Assembly (NCBI GenBank): GCA_003598065.1 | Contig: QZKR01000147.1 | Span: 1-54,081, forward strand | Direction of reading: 5' to 3' | Length of the DNA: 54,081 nt | Origin: Myxococcales bacterium | GTDB lineage: Bacteria; Myxococcota_A; SURF-8 | Shown here: positions 38,213 through 47,266 of the stretch, in pieces | How positions within the stretch are numbered: the stretch's first letter is position 1 | Layout: every line of letters begins with the position of its first letter | Translations under genes and position numbers: made by a program | The notes under the pieces: model-generated | What the model saw: only the letters and a program-made list of their open reading frames with translations | Told to the model about the DNA's origin: nothing | Database searches by the model: none

Positions 38213-39970
38213 ATGCGATTCAAAATGAACCCTTGGCGAATCTGGGTCCTTTTTGTTCTGGCGTCCCTCGCTGTCTTCGGCTGCTTCGACGAGGATACGG
38301 AGGATGACACGAGCGCGGAAGACGGCGACTCTTCCGATGAGCCGGACGGCGATGCTCCCGACGGCGACTATCATTATTCGGCGGACGGCGACACGCCCGC
38401 CGACGGCGATTCTACGTCGTGGGGAGACGGCGACGGCTGGGCCGCGGACGGCGATGCGCTCCTCGACGGCGACACGCCCGATGGCGACGGAAACTGGCTT
38501 GACGGCGATGGCGAAGCGGCGCTGGACGGCGACGCGGCCGACGGAGACGCACCTGATGGCGACGCGGCCGAGGGCGAGGCGGCCGACAATGACTCTACCG
38601 ACGGCGACGCGACCGAAGGCGACGGAGAACCGGACGCCGAGGAAGATCCGCTGGCCGCCTGCCCCGAGGAACAGACGCCCCATGTGCTGTATCTGTCCAG
38701 CGACGATTCCAATTCGGTGGCCAGCCCGGTCATCCTGCGCTCGATGATTCGGCGCAGGTATCTGCCGGACATCCGTTTCATCCGCGTCTGGGAGTTCCTC
38801 AATTATTATCGCGTCGAGTATCCGGCCCCGAGCCGCGAAGACCAGGTGGCCGTCTACGCCGACATGACGCCGGCCGGCACGCCCGGCGACTACGTCCTGC
38901 AGGTGGCGGCGCGCAGCTATGATCTGACCTCGCGCGCCGGCCGCCCGATGAATCTGACCTTCGTTCTGGACACCTCCGGCTCGATGAACGGCCAGCCGCT
39001 CGACCTGCTGAAGGCCGTCTGCCGCACCATCGCCGGCCAGTTGAGCCGGGGCGACGTCGTCTCGATGGTCGTCTGGAACACGATACAGACCCCGATTTTC
39101 GATGGCTACAGGGTGGAAGGTCCCAATGACGCGATGTTGCTGCAGGCCATCGACCGGCTGAGTTCCAACGGCTCGACGGATCTGGACTCCGGGCTTCGGG
39201 CCGGCTACGATCTGGCGGAGGAAAATTTCGACCGCGACCGCCTGAACCGCGTGATCCTGATTTCCGACGGCCAGGCCAACGTGGGCCAGGTGGATCCCGA
39301 CCTCATCGGCCAGGCCGCCGACGACAGCGACGGAGAGGGGATTTATCTGGTCGGAGTCGGCGTGGGCGACGGAATCAACGACACGCTGTTGGAGCGGGTC
39401 ACCGATTGGGGGCGCGGCGCCTACATCTTCATCGACAGCGCCGACGAAGCCGAGAAAATGTTCGGCAACCGCTTCTACGAAAACATGGAGATCGCCGCGC
39501 GCGCCCTGCGCATGGAGGTCACGCTGCCCTGGTACTTCATCATGAAGCAGTTCCACGGCGAGGAATGGAGCGAGAACCCGAACGAAATCGAGCCGCAGCA
39601 CCTGGCGCCCAACGACGCGATGGTTTTTCATCAGGTGATCGGCGCCTGTCAGGCCGATCTTGTTGATGACGAGGACGAGATCGTGGTGCGCGCCAATTTC
39701 GCCGATCCTCAAAACCGTCAGCGCAAAACGGTGGAGCAAACCGTGGCGGTGGGCGATCTTCTGGCTCAGACGCTCGCCCGCCAGATCAAAGGCAACGCCG
39801 TCGTGGCCTATGCCAAGGCGCTGGAAGCCTCGGTGACCCTGCCCCGCGGCGAATCCAAACCGGCCATCGAGGCTCTGGCGGATCAATTGGAGGCGTATTT
39901 CGAGGAGACGGGCGACGCCGATTGCGCCGAAATGGCCGAGGTGCTCAACACCCTGCTCGAACGGCTGTAG
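38213..39970 (+). CDS. Lipoprotein with DGD-repeat linker and YfbK-like von Willebrand factor A domain
   Basis: A 585-residue lipoprotein; AVFGC puts the lipidated Cys at residue 24. Residues about 28-145 are acidic Asp-Gly-Asp repeats (DGDTPADGDSTSWGDGD, DGDTPDGDGNWLDGDGE). A segment like the N-terminal region of YfbK proteins follows (IRVWEFLNYYRVEYPAP), then the VWA domain with a complete MIDAS (LDTSGSMNG, a Ser/Thr in NGSTDLDSG, and ISDGQANVG). The last 130 residues resemble the YfbK C-terminal region. The ATG at 38213 has AAGGAGG upstream; the frame extends farther but without a signal. It is divergent from the beta-propeller lipoprotein. It may bind a protein or metal-dependent ligand at the cell surface. 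Confidence 0.88.
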   Translation: MRFKMNPWRIWVLFVLASLAVFGCFDEDTEDDTSAEDGDSSDEPDGDAPDGDYHYSADGDTPADGDSTSWGDGDGWAADGDALLDGDTPDGDGNWLDGDGEAALDGDAADGDAPDGDAAEGEAADNDSTDGDATEGDGEPDAEEDPLAACPEEQTPHVLYLSSDDSNSVASPVILRSMIRRRYLPDIRFIRVWEFLNYYRVEYPAPSREDQVAVYADMTPAGTPGDYVLQVAARSYDLTSRAGRPMNLTFVLDTSGSMNGQPLDLLKAVCRTIAGQLSRGDVVSMVVWNTIQTPIFDGYRVEGPNDAMLLQAIDRLSSNGSTDLDSGLRAGYDLAEENFDRDRLNRVILISDGQANVGQVDPDLIGQAADDSDGEGIYLVGVGVGDGINDTLLERVTDWGRGAYIFIDSADEAEKMFGNRFYENMEIAARALRMEVTLPWYFIMKQFHGEEWSENPNEIEPQHLAPNDAMVFHQVIGACQADLVDDEDEIVVRANFADPQNRQRKTVEQTVAVGDLLAQTLARQIKGNAVVAYAKALEASVTLPRGESKPAIEALADQLEAYFEETGDADCAEMAEVLNTLLERL

Positions 39971-39994
39971 GCATCCGAAGTTTCCGCCTTCGCC

Positions 39995-40028
39995 GGGGGC
40001 GCCGGCGGCAAAATGCGGCGGCGCCCCC
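39995..40028. terminator. GC-rich hairpin after the VWA gene
   Basis: A perfect ten-base-pair stem (GGGGGCGCCG / CGGCGCCCCC) with a 14-base loop. There is no T run, so it is terminator-like only. Confidence 0.4.
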
Positions 40029-40038
40029 GCAAATTCCT

Positions 40039-40068
40039 TTGACACGCGGTTTCGCCCGCCCGTAGAAT
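40039..40068 (+). promoter_or_regulatory. Candidate promoter of the phosphofructokinase gene
   Basis: TTGACA (40039-40044), 18-base spacer, TAGAAT (40063-40068). The leader is about 90 bases. Confidence 0.6.
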
Positions 40069-40165
40069 CCTCACAGCGTTCGTTCTCGGTCCGCCGCCGT
40101 CGCGCGGGCCTTTTCCAGTCGACGCCCTCGGGGGGGCGTGACGCCCAGGTCGTGAGGAGTTCGCC

Positions 40166-41545
40166 ATGCCAGCGAAGGTGAAGAAAACCGCGCCGCCCGC
40201 CGCGACAAAGGCGGAGAAGAAACCGGCGGCCAAGCCCGTCGCCCCAAAAAGCGCCGCGAAAGCCGCGCCCAAACCCGGCGCTTCCGATCTGCCGGCGACG
40301 ACGCGCCGCTTCCGCACCCTGGGCCAGAAGCGCGTCGGCATGCTGTTCTCCGGCGGTCCCGCGCCGGGCGCCAACGCCGTGATCTCCACGGCGACGATCC
40401 AGTTTTTGAACGACCACTTCGACGTCGTCGGCTTCTACAAAGGCTACGAGTTCTTGGAGAAGTTCGACCGCAACAACCCGACGGTCTTCAAGGAAGGCAT
40501 GCACTTCGCCCGCCTGAACTACACCGACGTGACCAAGATCCGCCAGCAGGGCGGCTGCATGCTGCGCACCTCGCGCGCCAACCCGAGCAAGCTGAGCGGC
40601 CAGGAAATCCGCAGCGTCAAGGACCTCTCCGATCCGGCGAAGGCGCGGAAACTTTACAACGTCCTCGACGCCCTGGAGTACCTCGGCATCAGTTCCCTGA
40701 TCTCCATCGGCGGCGACGATACGCTGAAAACCGCCTACTACCTGAGCCTCCTGGGCGTCCCCGTCGTCCACGTACCCAAGACGATCGACAACGACTACTA
40801 CGGCATCCCCTGGACCTTCGGCTATTTCTCGGCGATCGAACGCGCCCGCCAGGACGTGAAGATCTACAACAACGAAGTGCGCACCACCGAATGCTACTTC
40901 ATTTTGGAGTTGATGGGCCGCAAGGCGGGCTGGTACACGCTGGGCGCGGGCATCGCCGGCGAGGCGGTGCGGATGATCGGCCCGGAGGAGACGGGAGACA
41001 CGCTGGATCTGGACAAACTCACCGAGGAACTGGTCGATCTTATCCTCATGCGCGAGCAGCTCAATAAAAACTACGGCGTCATCCTCGTTTCCGAAGGTCT
41101 GGTGGACAAACTTCCCGTGGACAAAAAACCCAAAACCACCGACGCCCACGGCAACGTCACGCTTTCCGAGGCCAAAATCGGCGAATTGATCGGCAGCCGC
41201 GTGAAAAAACGCTACAAAGAACGCACCGGGCGTTCGCTGACGTTGAAGAACTCGACCATCGGCTACACGACCCGCTGCATCGAACCGTCGGCCTTCGACG
41301 TGCTCTTGGGCAGCCAGCTCGGAATGGGAGCCTACCAGTTCATCAAAGCCGGCAATTTCGCGCACATGGTTTCCGTCGGCGACAATTTGGAGATCAAGCG
41401 CGTACCCTTCTCCGAGCTCATCGACGGCACCACGTTCAAAACCCGCGTCCGCTACGTGCCGATCGACGGCGACTTCTTTAAACTCGCAAAATCCCTGGAG
41501 TTTAAAGCTGTCAAGCGCGGCATCGGCGATATCGGATTGATGTAA
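40166..41545 (+). CDS. pfp: Phosphofructokinase, PPi-type signature, with basic N-terminal tail
   Basis: A 459-residue enzyme of the PFK family. SIGGDDTLKTAYYLS has Asp where ATP-using enzymes have Gly (GGDGT), and VPKTIDND has Lys where they have Gly (PGTIDND). In the family this Asp/Lys pair marks pyrophosphate as phosphoryl donor, so a reversible PPi-dependent enzyme is likely. MGRKAGWYTLGAGIAG is the fructose-6-phosphate region. The first 45 residues are a Lys/Ala/Pro tail (KKTAPPAATKAEKKPAAKP) resembling histone-H1-like tails and not part of the catalytic fold. A terminator follows at 41569. Confidence 0.9.
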   Translation: MPAKVKKTAPPAATKAEKKPAAKPVAPKSAAKAAPKPGASDLPATTRRFRTLGQKRVGMLFSGGPAPGANAVISTATIQFLNDHFDVVGFYKGYEFLEKFDRNNPTVFKEGMHFARLNYTDVTKIRQQGGCMLRTSRANPSKLSGQEIRSVKDLSDPAKARKLYNVLDALEYLGISSLISIGGDDTLKTAYYLSLLGVPVVHVPKTIDNDYYGIPWTFGYFSAIERARQDVKIYNNEVRTTECYFILELMGRKAGWYTLGAGIAGEAVRMIGPEETGDTLDLDKLTEELVDLILMREQLNKNYGVILVSEGLVDKLPVDKKPKTTDAHGNVTLSEAKIGELIGSRVKKRYKERTGRSLTLKNSTIGYTTRCIEPSAFDVLLGSQLGMGAYQFIKAGNFAHMVSVGDNLEIKRVPFSELIDGTTFKTRVRYVPIDGDFFKLAKSLEFKAVKRGIGDIGLM

Positions 41546-41568
41546 AATCCCGTTGACTCGAATGATTG

Positions 41569-41596
41569 CGCCGCCGCCGCGGGGCGGCGGCGTTTT
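41569..41596 (+). terminator. Rho-independent terminator after pfp
   Basis: A ten-base-pair stem CGCCGCCGCC / GGCGGCGGCG with a GCGG loop, followed by TTTT. Confidence 0.75.
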
Positions 41597-41630
41597 CAGG
41601 CCGCTGCAAACCGGCGACGAAGGTCGCGAG

Positions 41631-41692
41631 GTGACAAAAAACGGCAGTGCTCGAATCGAATACTGTGACTCTAGTGACAAAAATTGGCACTG
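41631..41692 (+). promoter_or_regulatory. Two 19-bp direct repeats, candidate enhancer for pilA
   Basis: GTGACAAAAAACGGCAGTG (41631-41649) and GTGACAAAAATTGGCACTG (41674-41692) match at 16 of 19 positions and start 43 bases apart, close to four helical turns. They end about 97 bases upstream of the -24 element, a usual distance for a sigma-54 activator. Confidence 0.6.
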
Positions 41693-41788
41693 ACGCTGTT
41701 CCCCGCCACGACCTGCGGCGGCGGTTAGATGAATAAAAATTAAATGAAATTGAGTCGTTGGGTAAATCGTGGAATTTTTTTTTGCCGT

Positions 41789-41804
41789 TGGCACACCCCT
41801 TGCT
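41789..41804 (+). promoter_or_regulatory. Sigma-54 (-24/-12) promoter of pilA
   Basis: TGGCACACCCCTTGCT matches the TGGCAC-N5-TTGCW consensus completely. The predicted start near 41815 gives a leader of about 50 bases. Confidence 0.85.
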
Positions 41805-41867
41805 CTTCAGTGGCTGCCATAAGGGCGGTTCGCTCTTATCGCACACAACACGAGAAGGAGGAGAGTC

Positions 41868-42275
41868 ATGAAAAAAGGCTTTACGTTGATTGAGTTGATG
41901 ATCGTCGTGGCCATCATTGGCATTTTGGCCGCCGTCGCCGTCCCCGCATACACCGAGTACGTGAAGAAGAGCCGCGAGGCCGAAGCCGTCAACACGCTGG
42001 GCGACATCCGCACGGCGCAGTACTCCTATCGCGACGACATCGCCGCCGGCAACGGCTTCTTCGCCACGTCGCTTCGCAACCTCAGGTGGAAGCTGGAAAA
42101 CGGCACGACGAGAGGCATCGCGCCGGCCAGCTTTGAGTATAGCGTCTTGACGGCCAACAATGTCCCAAACGGCCAGCAGGCTAATACTCCCGGCGGCTCG
42201 ACGGCATTCGTCCTCCATCCCACCATCCAGCTGAACATGGACGGCATCCTGACTTACTCTAACCCCGAAAATTAA
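41868..42275 (+). CDS. pilA: Type IV pilin (major pilin-like)
   Basis: A 135-residue prepilin. The short leader MKKG is followed by [20 protein letters not shown], with the conserved Glu at mature position 5 and the hydrophobic helix. [20 protein letters not shown] continues the N-terminal alpha helix. No Cys pair is present, so the usual D-loop disulfide is missing. GAAGGAGGAG precedes the ATG. The strong sigma-54 promoter, terminator and adjacent pilGHI-like genes suggest it is the main pilin, expressed on its own transcript. Confidence 0.93.
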   Translation: MKKGFTLIELMIVVAIIGILAAVAVPAYTEYVKKSREAEAVNTLGDIRTAQYSYRDDIAAGNGFFATSLRNLRWKLENGTTRGIAPASFEYSVLTANNVPNGQQANTPGGSTAFVLHPTIQLNMDGILTYSNPEN

Positions 42276-42334
42276 CCCAACGACGATACGATCTGAAAAG
42301 ATCAGCCTCGCGCAGCTTTGTACGGCATCTGAGA

Positions 42335-42369
42335 AAAAATCCCCACCCCATGCGGGTGGGGATTTTTTT
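42335..42369 (+). terminator. Rho-independent terminator after pilA
   Basis: Stem AATCCCCACCC / GGGTGGGGATT with a five-base loop (CATGC), followed by a run of T; the A run before the stem makes it effective in both directions. Confidence 0.9.
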
Positions 42370-42554
42370 GCTTTGGGCGTCGGCTTACGAGGAAAGCGAA
42401 GGGTTGGACGATGCGCCAGAACCGCTTTTTACCGGTTAAATTTGAAAGATAGCTAAACCGACGACTTGACGGCCCCGGAGGGGTGGTTATATTTGTTGCA
42501 AATTGGATTGATATCGGCAAACAACCGTATGCGACGGGCGGAGCCGTTGAGATA

Positions 42555-43427
42555 ATGAGCGGTCGAGGCAGGAAAATCGTATGGGGCCTGGTCCTGGCGT
42601 TTATATCGTTTTACGCTTTTCTGGAACACGACGTTCGCGGACGCTTCGCCGCGCGTCAAAGCGTCGAACCCGCCGTCATCGTTCCCAACAAAGCCCTCGC
42701 TCCCGTCATGGCCATGGGCTTCCACAATCTCTGGGCCGATTTTTCCCTCCTGAACGCGCAGGTTTTCTTCGCCAATCCGGAATACCGCGGCCGCATCGAG
42801 AAGGGGATGATATTCCGGGAAATGATCGAGCTGGCGACGACGCTCGATCCTTCTTACAAAGTCGCTTACTTTTTCGGCCATTTCGCCCTCTCCTCCTATT
42901 GGAACAACTGGGGCGTGCGGCAGGCCAACGAGATCCTGAAGCTCGGGTGGAAGAACAACTTCGACGATTACCGCTTCCCGCAATACATCGGCTTCAACTA
43001 CTACCTGAACAGCGAAAACAAGAACGAAATCGTCAAATGGTTTCGCATCGCCCTGCGCTATCCGGAGGCGCCGCGCCGCTTGATCTGGACCATCGACCGC
43101 ATGTTGAGAGGCGCGGATACGACCAATCACATCCACGCCGAGTCGATGTGCGCGATGTGCGAGGACGCCAAAGAGAAAGAACAGAAACGCTATTTCTGCG
43201 AACGCTGCGAAACCTACACGGCGCTGATTGCGCTCAACGACCTGCGCCTCGCCTACCTGCGGGACAAAGGGCGTCCGATCGGATCTCTCGGCGACCTGAC
43301 GGCGGCCGGCTACATCGATAAAATCCCCGTTTGCCCCAACGGCTGCAATTGGCTTTTCACGGCGGACGGTGCGATCACGAGTTCGTCGTTGGCGGAATCA
43401 AGCACCGATGTCAGAGGCGTCCCATGA
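42555..43427 (+). CDS. pilG: PilG-like membrane-anchored protein of the pilus locus
   Basis: A 290-residue protein with one N-terminal membrane anchor (IVWGLVLAFISFYAFLE). The soluble part is helical and TPR-like (MIFREMIELATTLDPSYKVA, YFFGHFALSSYWNNWGVRQA). A two-CxxC knuckle (CAMCEDAKEKEQKRYFCERC) follows. The end, LGDLTAAGYIDKIPVCPNGC, resembles the C-terminus of type II pseudopilins. The naming rests on position: it lies between pilA and an ABC ATPase/permease pair, as pilG does in Myxococcus xanthus; I cannot verify sequence similarity. The ATG at 42555 has GGCGGAG upstream, and its stop overlaps the ATPase start (ATGA). Confidence 0.65.
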   Translation: MSGRGRKIVWGLVLAFISFYAFLEHDVRGRFAARQSVEPAVIVPNKALAPVMAMGFHNLWADFSLLNAQVFFANPEYRGRIEKGMIFREMIELATTLDPSYKVAYFFGHFALSSYWNNWGVRQANEILKLGWKNNFDDYRFPQYIGFNYYLNSENKNEIVKWFRIALRYPEAPRRLIWTIDRMLRGADTTNHIHAESMCAMCEDAKEKEQKRYFCERCETYTALIALNDLRLAYLRDKGRPIGSLGDLTAAGYIDKIPVCPNGCNWLFTADGAITSSSLAESSTDVRGVP

Positions 43428-44350
43428 CGGCGGCCGTGCAGACTCACGAACTGACGAAACGCTACAAGTCGGACTTCCGCGTCCGGACGATCACGGCCTT
43501 GGATTCGGTGAGCCTTGCCGTCGAGCGCGGCGAGGTGTTCGGTTGCATCGGCCACAACGGCGCGGGCAAAACGACGCTGATCAAAATTCTGACCGGCCTG
43601 ATTGCGGCGTCGGGCGGCAGGGCGACGATCATGGGCCGCGCGGTGGGCGACGCGGCCGCGCGGCGCGACGTCGGCTTTCTGCCCGAGCGGCCTTACTTCT
43701 ACGAATATCTCACGGCCAGGGAAGCCTTGCGTTTCTACGGGGAGCTTAGCGGCATGAAAGCGGCCGAAATCGTCGGCCACAGCCGCGCGCTTTTCGAAAT
43801 GCTCGACCTGACCGACGCCGCCGGCCGGCTGTTGAAGTCTTATTCGAAAGGCATGCTGCAACGGTTCGGCATGGCCCAGGCGCTGGTGCACGATCCGCAT
43901 CTCGTGATCCTCGACGAGCCGATGAGCGGCCTCGATCCTATCGGGCGCGGTCAGATCAAGGCCATTATTCAGCGGTTGAAGGATGAGGGAAAAACGATCT
44001 TCTTCTCCACGCACATCCTTTCCGACGTCGAGCAGCTTTGCGACCGCGTGGCGCTTCTGGCGCACGGCAAATTATGGTACGCCGGGACGGTGGACGACCT
44101 TACGGCGCGGTACGAGCAGGGCGTGGAAATTTTCGTCGCCCCGACGCATCTGAAAACGATTCGGGAGGGATTCGGCCGGTTCCAGCCGCACGCGGATGCG
44201 CCGGCGCTGTTTGTCCCCAAAGGCGAGGACGCCCAGGCGGTGCTCAAGGCGCTCGTCGGGCGGGGCATCGAGGTGCAGCGCATGACGCCGCGCCGCAAAA
44301 GCCTGGAGGAAATTTTCCTCGCCGAGTTCAGGAAGGAGGAAGCGCGATGA
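43424..44350 (+). CDS. pilH: ABC transporter ATPase, PilH-like
   Basis: A 308-residue ABC ATPase. Walker A GHNGAGKTTLIKILTGL (about residue 40), signature SYSKGMLQRFGMAQAL, Walker B LVILDEPMSGLDPIG and the switch His in FFSTHILSDVEQLC are complete. A C-terminal extension (EGFGRFQPHADAPALFVPKG) is typical of the DrrA/CcmA type. Both ends overlap neighbours by ATGA, so it is translationally coupled with the pilG-like gene and the permease. In Myxococcus the PilH/PilI transporter is needed for pilus assembly; the cargo is not known. Confidence 0.85.
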   Translation: MTAAVQTHELTKRYKSDFRVRTITALDSVSLAVERGEVFGCIGHNGAGKTTLIKILTGLIAASGGRATIMGRAVGDAAARRDVGFLPERPYFYEYLTAREALRFYGELSGMKAAEIVGHSRALFEMLDLTDAAGRLLKSYSKGMLQRFGMAQALVHDPHLVILDEPMSGLDPIGRGQIKAIIQRLKDEGKTIFFSTHILSDVEQLCDRVALLAHGKLWYAGTVDDLTARYEQGVEIFVAPTHLKTIREGFGRFQPHADAPALFVPKGEDAQAVLKALVGRGIEVQRMTPRRKSLEEIFLAEFRKEEAR

Positions 44351-45114
44351 AACTGCTCGCCATCGCGTTGAACACCTTCCGCGAGGCGGTGCGCAACAAA
44401 GTGTTCTACACGCTGCTTTTCTTCGCCGTGATTTTCGCCGGCTTCTCCGTCGCCTTTTCGACGATGGTCTTAGGCTACTATACGCGCATGATCATCGACA
44501 TGGGGCTGGCGAACATCGAAATCTTCGGCGCCCTGATCGCCATCTTCGTCGGCGTCAGCCTGGTCTACAAGGAACTGGAGCGGCGCACGATTTACACGAT
44601 CATCGCCCGTCCCCTCCCGCGCTGGCAGTTCATCCTGGGCAAGTACCTCGGACTGCTGCTGGTCGTCGCCGTCGAAATTCTTTTCATGAGCGCGGTTCTC
44701 TTCCTCATCATCGCTCTGTTCGGCGAGGCGAACCGCATCCCCGCGCTCGCCGTCGCCATCTGGCTGATCGCGATGAAGCTGGCGCTGATCACCGCCGTGG
44801 CGGTGTTCTTCTCCTCGATTTCGACGCCGATTCTTTCCGGGATGTTCACGCTCGCCTTCTATCTGATCGGCAATACGTCGGGCTATCTGGAGAAGCTGGT
44901 CGCCTGGGACTCCGCGCCGTGGGTGGGGACGTCGATCCGCGTCTTGAACTTCATTCTGCCCGATTTCCGCTTCCTCGACGTCAAAGGGCTGGTGGTCTAC
45001 GAGAAGACGCTGGAGGCGGCGCAGATCGTCGGGGCGTCGATGTACGCCTTGATGTACCTTGCGATCGTCATTTCACTGGCCGTTCTGATCTTCGACCGCA
45101 AGGACATGAAATAG
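44347..45114 (+). CDS. pilI: ABC transporter permease, PilI-like
   Basis: A 255-residue membrane protein with six predicted helices. It begins LLAIALNTFREAVRNKVFYT and has VYKELERRTIYTIIARPLPR, the pattern of ABC-2 type permeases (EXXXR-like region). It overlaps the ATPase gene by four bases and forms the transporter with it. The run ends just before a terminator that belongs to the opposite strand. Confidence 0.85.
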   Translation: MKLLAIALNTFREAVRNKVFYTLLFFAVIFAGFSVAFSTMVLGYYTRMIIDMGLANIEIFGALIAIFVGVSLVYKELERRTIYTIIARPLPRWQFILGKYLGLLLVVAVEILFMSAVLFLIIALFGEANRIPALAVAIWLIAMKLALITAVAVFFSSISTPILSGMFTLAFYLIGNTSGYLEKLVAWDSAPWVGTSIRVLNFILPDFRFLDVKGLVVYEKTLEAAQIVGASMYALMYLAIVISLAVLIFDRKDMK

Positions 45115-45137
45115 CGGCGTAGAAAAACCTCCGCCTG

Positions 45138-45171
45138 AAAAAAAGCGGCCAGCCCCGCGGGGCTGACCGCT
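45138..45171 (-). terminator. Rho-independent terminator of the inositol-phosphate synthase gene
   Basis: On the minus strand the hairpin AGCGGTCAGCCCCGCGGGGC(TGGCCGCT) is followed by seven T residues. Its stem also faces the end of the plus-strand pil genes. Confidence 0.85.
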
Positions 45172-45199
45172 TGCGACGTCAACGGGAGCGAGACCGGAG

Positions 45200-46537
<1,338 letters not shown>

Positions 46538-46617
46538 GGTTCACCTCGTGTGATATTGGAAAAGCATACTATCTACGGACTCTTGGCGAGGCCGTGGCCT
46601 CCGTCGCCGCTCGCTGG

Positions 46618-46645
46618 ACTATACCCTGGAAGCCGGGAAAGTCAA
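46618..46645 (-). promoter_or_regulatory. Promoter of ino1
   Basis: On the minus strand TTGACT (46645-46640), 16-base spacer, TATAGT (46623-46618). The leader is about 75 bases. Confidence 0.6.
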
Positions 46646-46679
46646 CGCTAAACTCTCGCCTCTCGTCCGCGCCGGAAGC

Positions 46680-46708
46680 TTGCCTCCCGCGCCGCTTTTC
46701 ACTAGGAT
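46680..46708 (+). promoter_or_regulatory. Candidate promoter of the lpt-rpoN cluster
   Basis: TTGCCT (46680-46685), 17-base spacer, TAGGAT (46703-46708). The -10 ends only six bases before the ATG at 46715, so the transcript may be leaderless or nearly so. Confidence 0.4.
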
Positions 46709-46714
46709 CGGGAC

Positions 46715-47266
46715 ATGCGTTTGCAGGTCGTTCCATTCAGACTGGTTTGGTTCGCCGCAGGAGTCATGCTGTTGTCGGTCGCTTGCGCTCCCCGCGGCGA
46801 TCCGCCGCCTTCCGAGCCCCAGGCGCCGGCGGCCGAGGCGCAGGGAGTGCGCTGGAGCATGCCGCTGGCGGAACCCGGCGCGACATTGGAGGTGGCGGCG
46901 GAGTCGGCGTCGGCCGACGCGGCGTTCCTGTCCTGGCGGCTGGACCGGGCCTCGGTCGCCCTGAGCCGCGATGGCCGGACGGCGGCGCGCCTGGAAGCGG
47001 CTTCGGCCGAATACGATCTGGCCGCCGGCGTCGTAGCGCTGGCCGGGCCGGTGACCGGACGGTGGGGCGAAACGATTCTGTCGGCCCAGTCGCTGCGGCT
47101 CGATCTCGCGCAAACGGCCTGGGCGGCCGAGGGCGAGGTCCGCGTCGTCACGGGAGCCGTGGCCGCCGTCGCCAAGCGGGCGTCGGGCCGCCTGGACGGG
47201 GCCGGCGCGCTGAGCCTGGAGGAAGCGACGGTGCGGCTGGGCGAAGGCGCGGGAGGGACGCGATGA
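46715..47266 (+). CDS. lptC: LPS export protein LptC-like
   Basis: A 183-residue protein predicted to link the inner-membrane LPS transporter to LptA. An N-terminal hydrophobic segment ends LLSVAC, a lipobox-like Cys at residue 24, where most LptC have only an uncleaved membrane helix. The rest is a run of short beta strands (LEAASAEYDLAAGVVALAG, LSAQSLRLDLAQTAWAAEG) fitting the LptC/OstA beta-jellyroll. The call rests on this fold pattern and on lptA-lptB downstream. Its stop overlaps the lptA ATG (ATGA). Confidence 0.75.
   Translation: MRLQVVPFRLVWFAAGVMLLSVACAPRGDPPPSEPQAPAAEAQGVRWSMPLAEPGATLEVAAESASADAAFLSWRLDRASVALSRDGRTAARLEAASAEYDLAAGVVALAGPVTGRWGETILSAQSLRLDLAQTAWAAEGEVRVVTGAVAAVAKRASGRLDGAGALSLEEATVRLGEGAGGTR

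Larger units (their letters stand above)
41546..41867. other. pilA upstream region
   Basis: This 322-base gap holds the pfp terminator, two enhancer-like direct repeats, an AT-rich stretch (41728-41784) and the sigma-54 promoter. No gene is seen in it. Confidence 0.7.

Noticed and set aside
37726..38310. Short open frames in the gap between the two DGD lipoproteins
   Set aside because: They overlap the promoters, have no ribosome sites or recognisable residues, and are best explained by AT-rich regulatory DNA.
38189..41794. A 1,201-codon open frame antisense to the VWA and phosphofructokinase genes
   Set aside because: It runs through two well-supported genes, has no domain or signal, and arises from the high GC at third codon positions. 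Its low-complexity part is the mirror of the DGD repeats.
42484..42499. TGGTTATATTTGTTGC as a sigma-54 promoter for the pilG-like gene
   Set aside because: GG and GC are eleven bases apart instead of ten and the flanks do not match.
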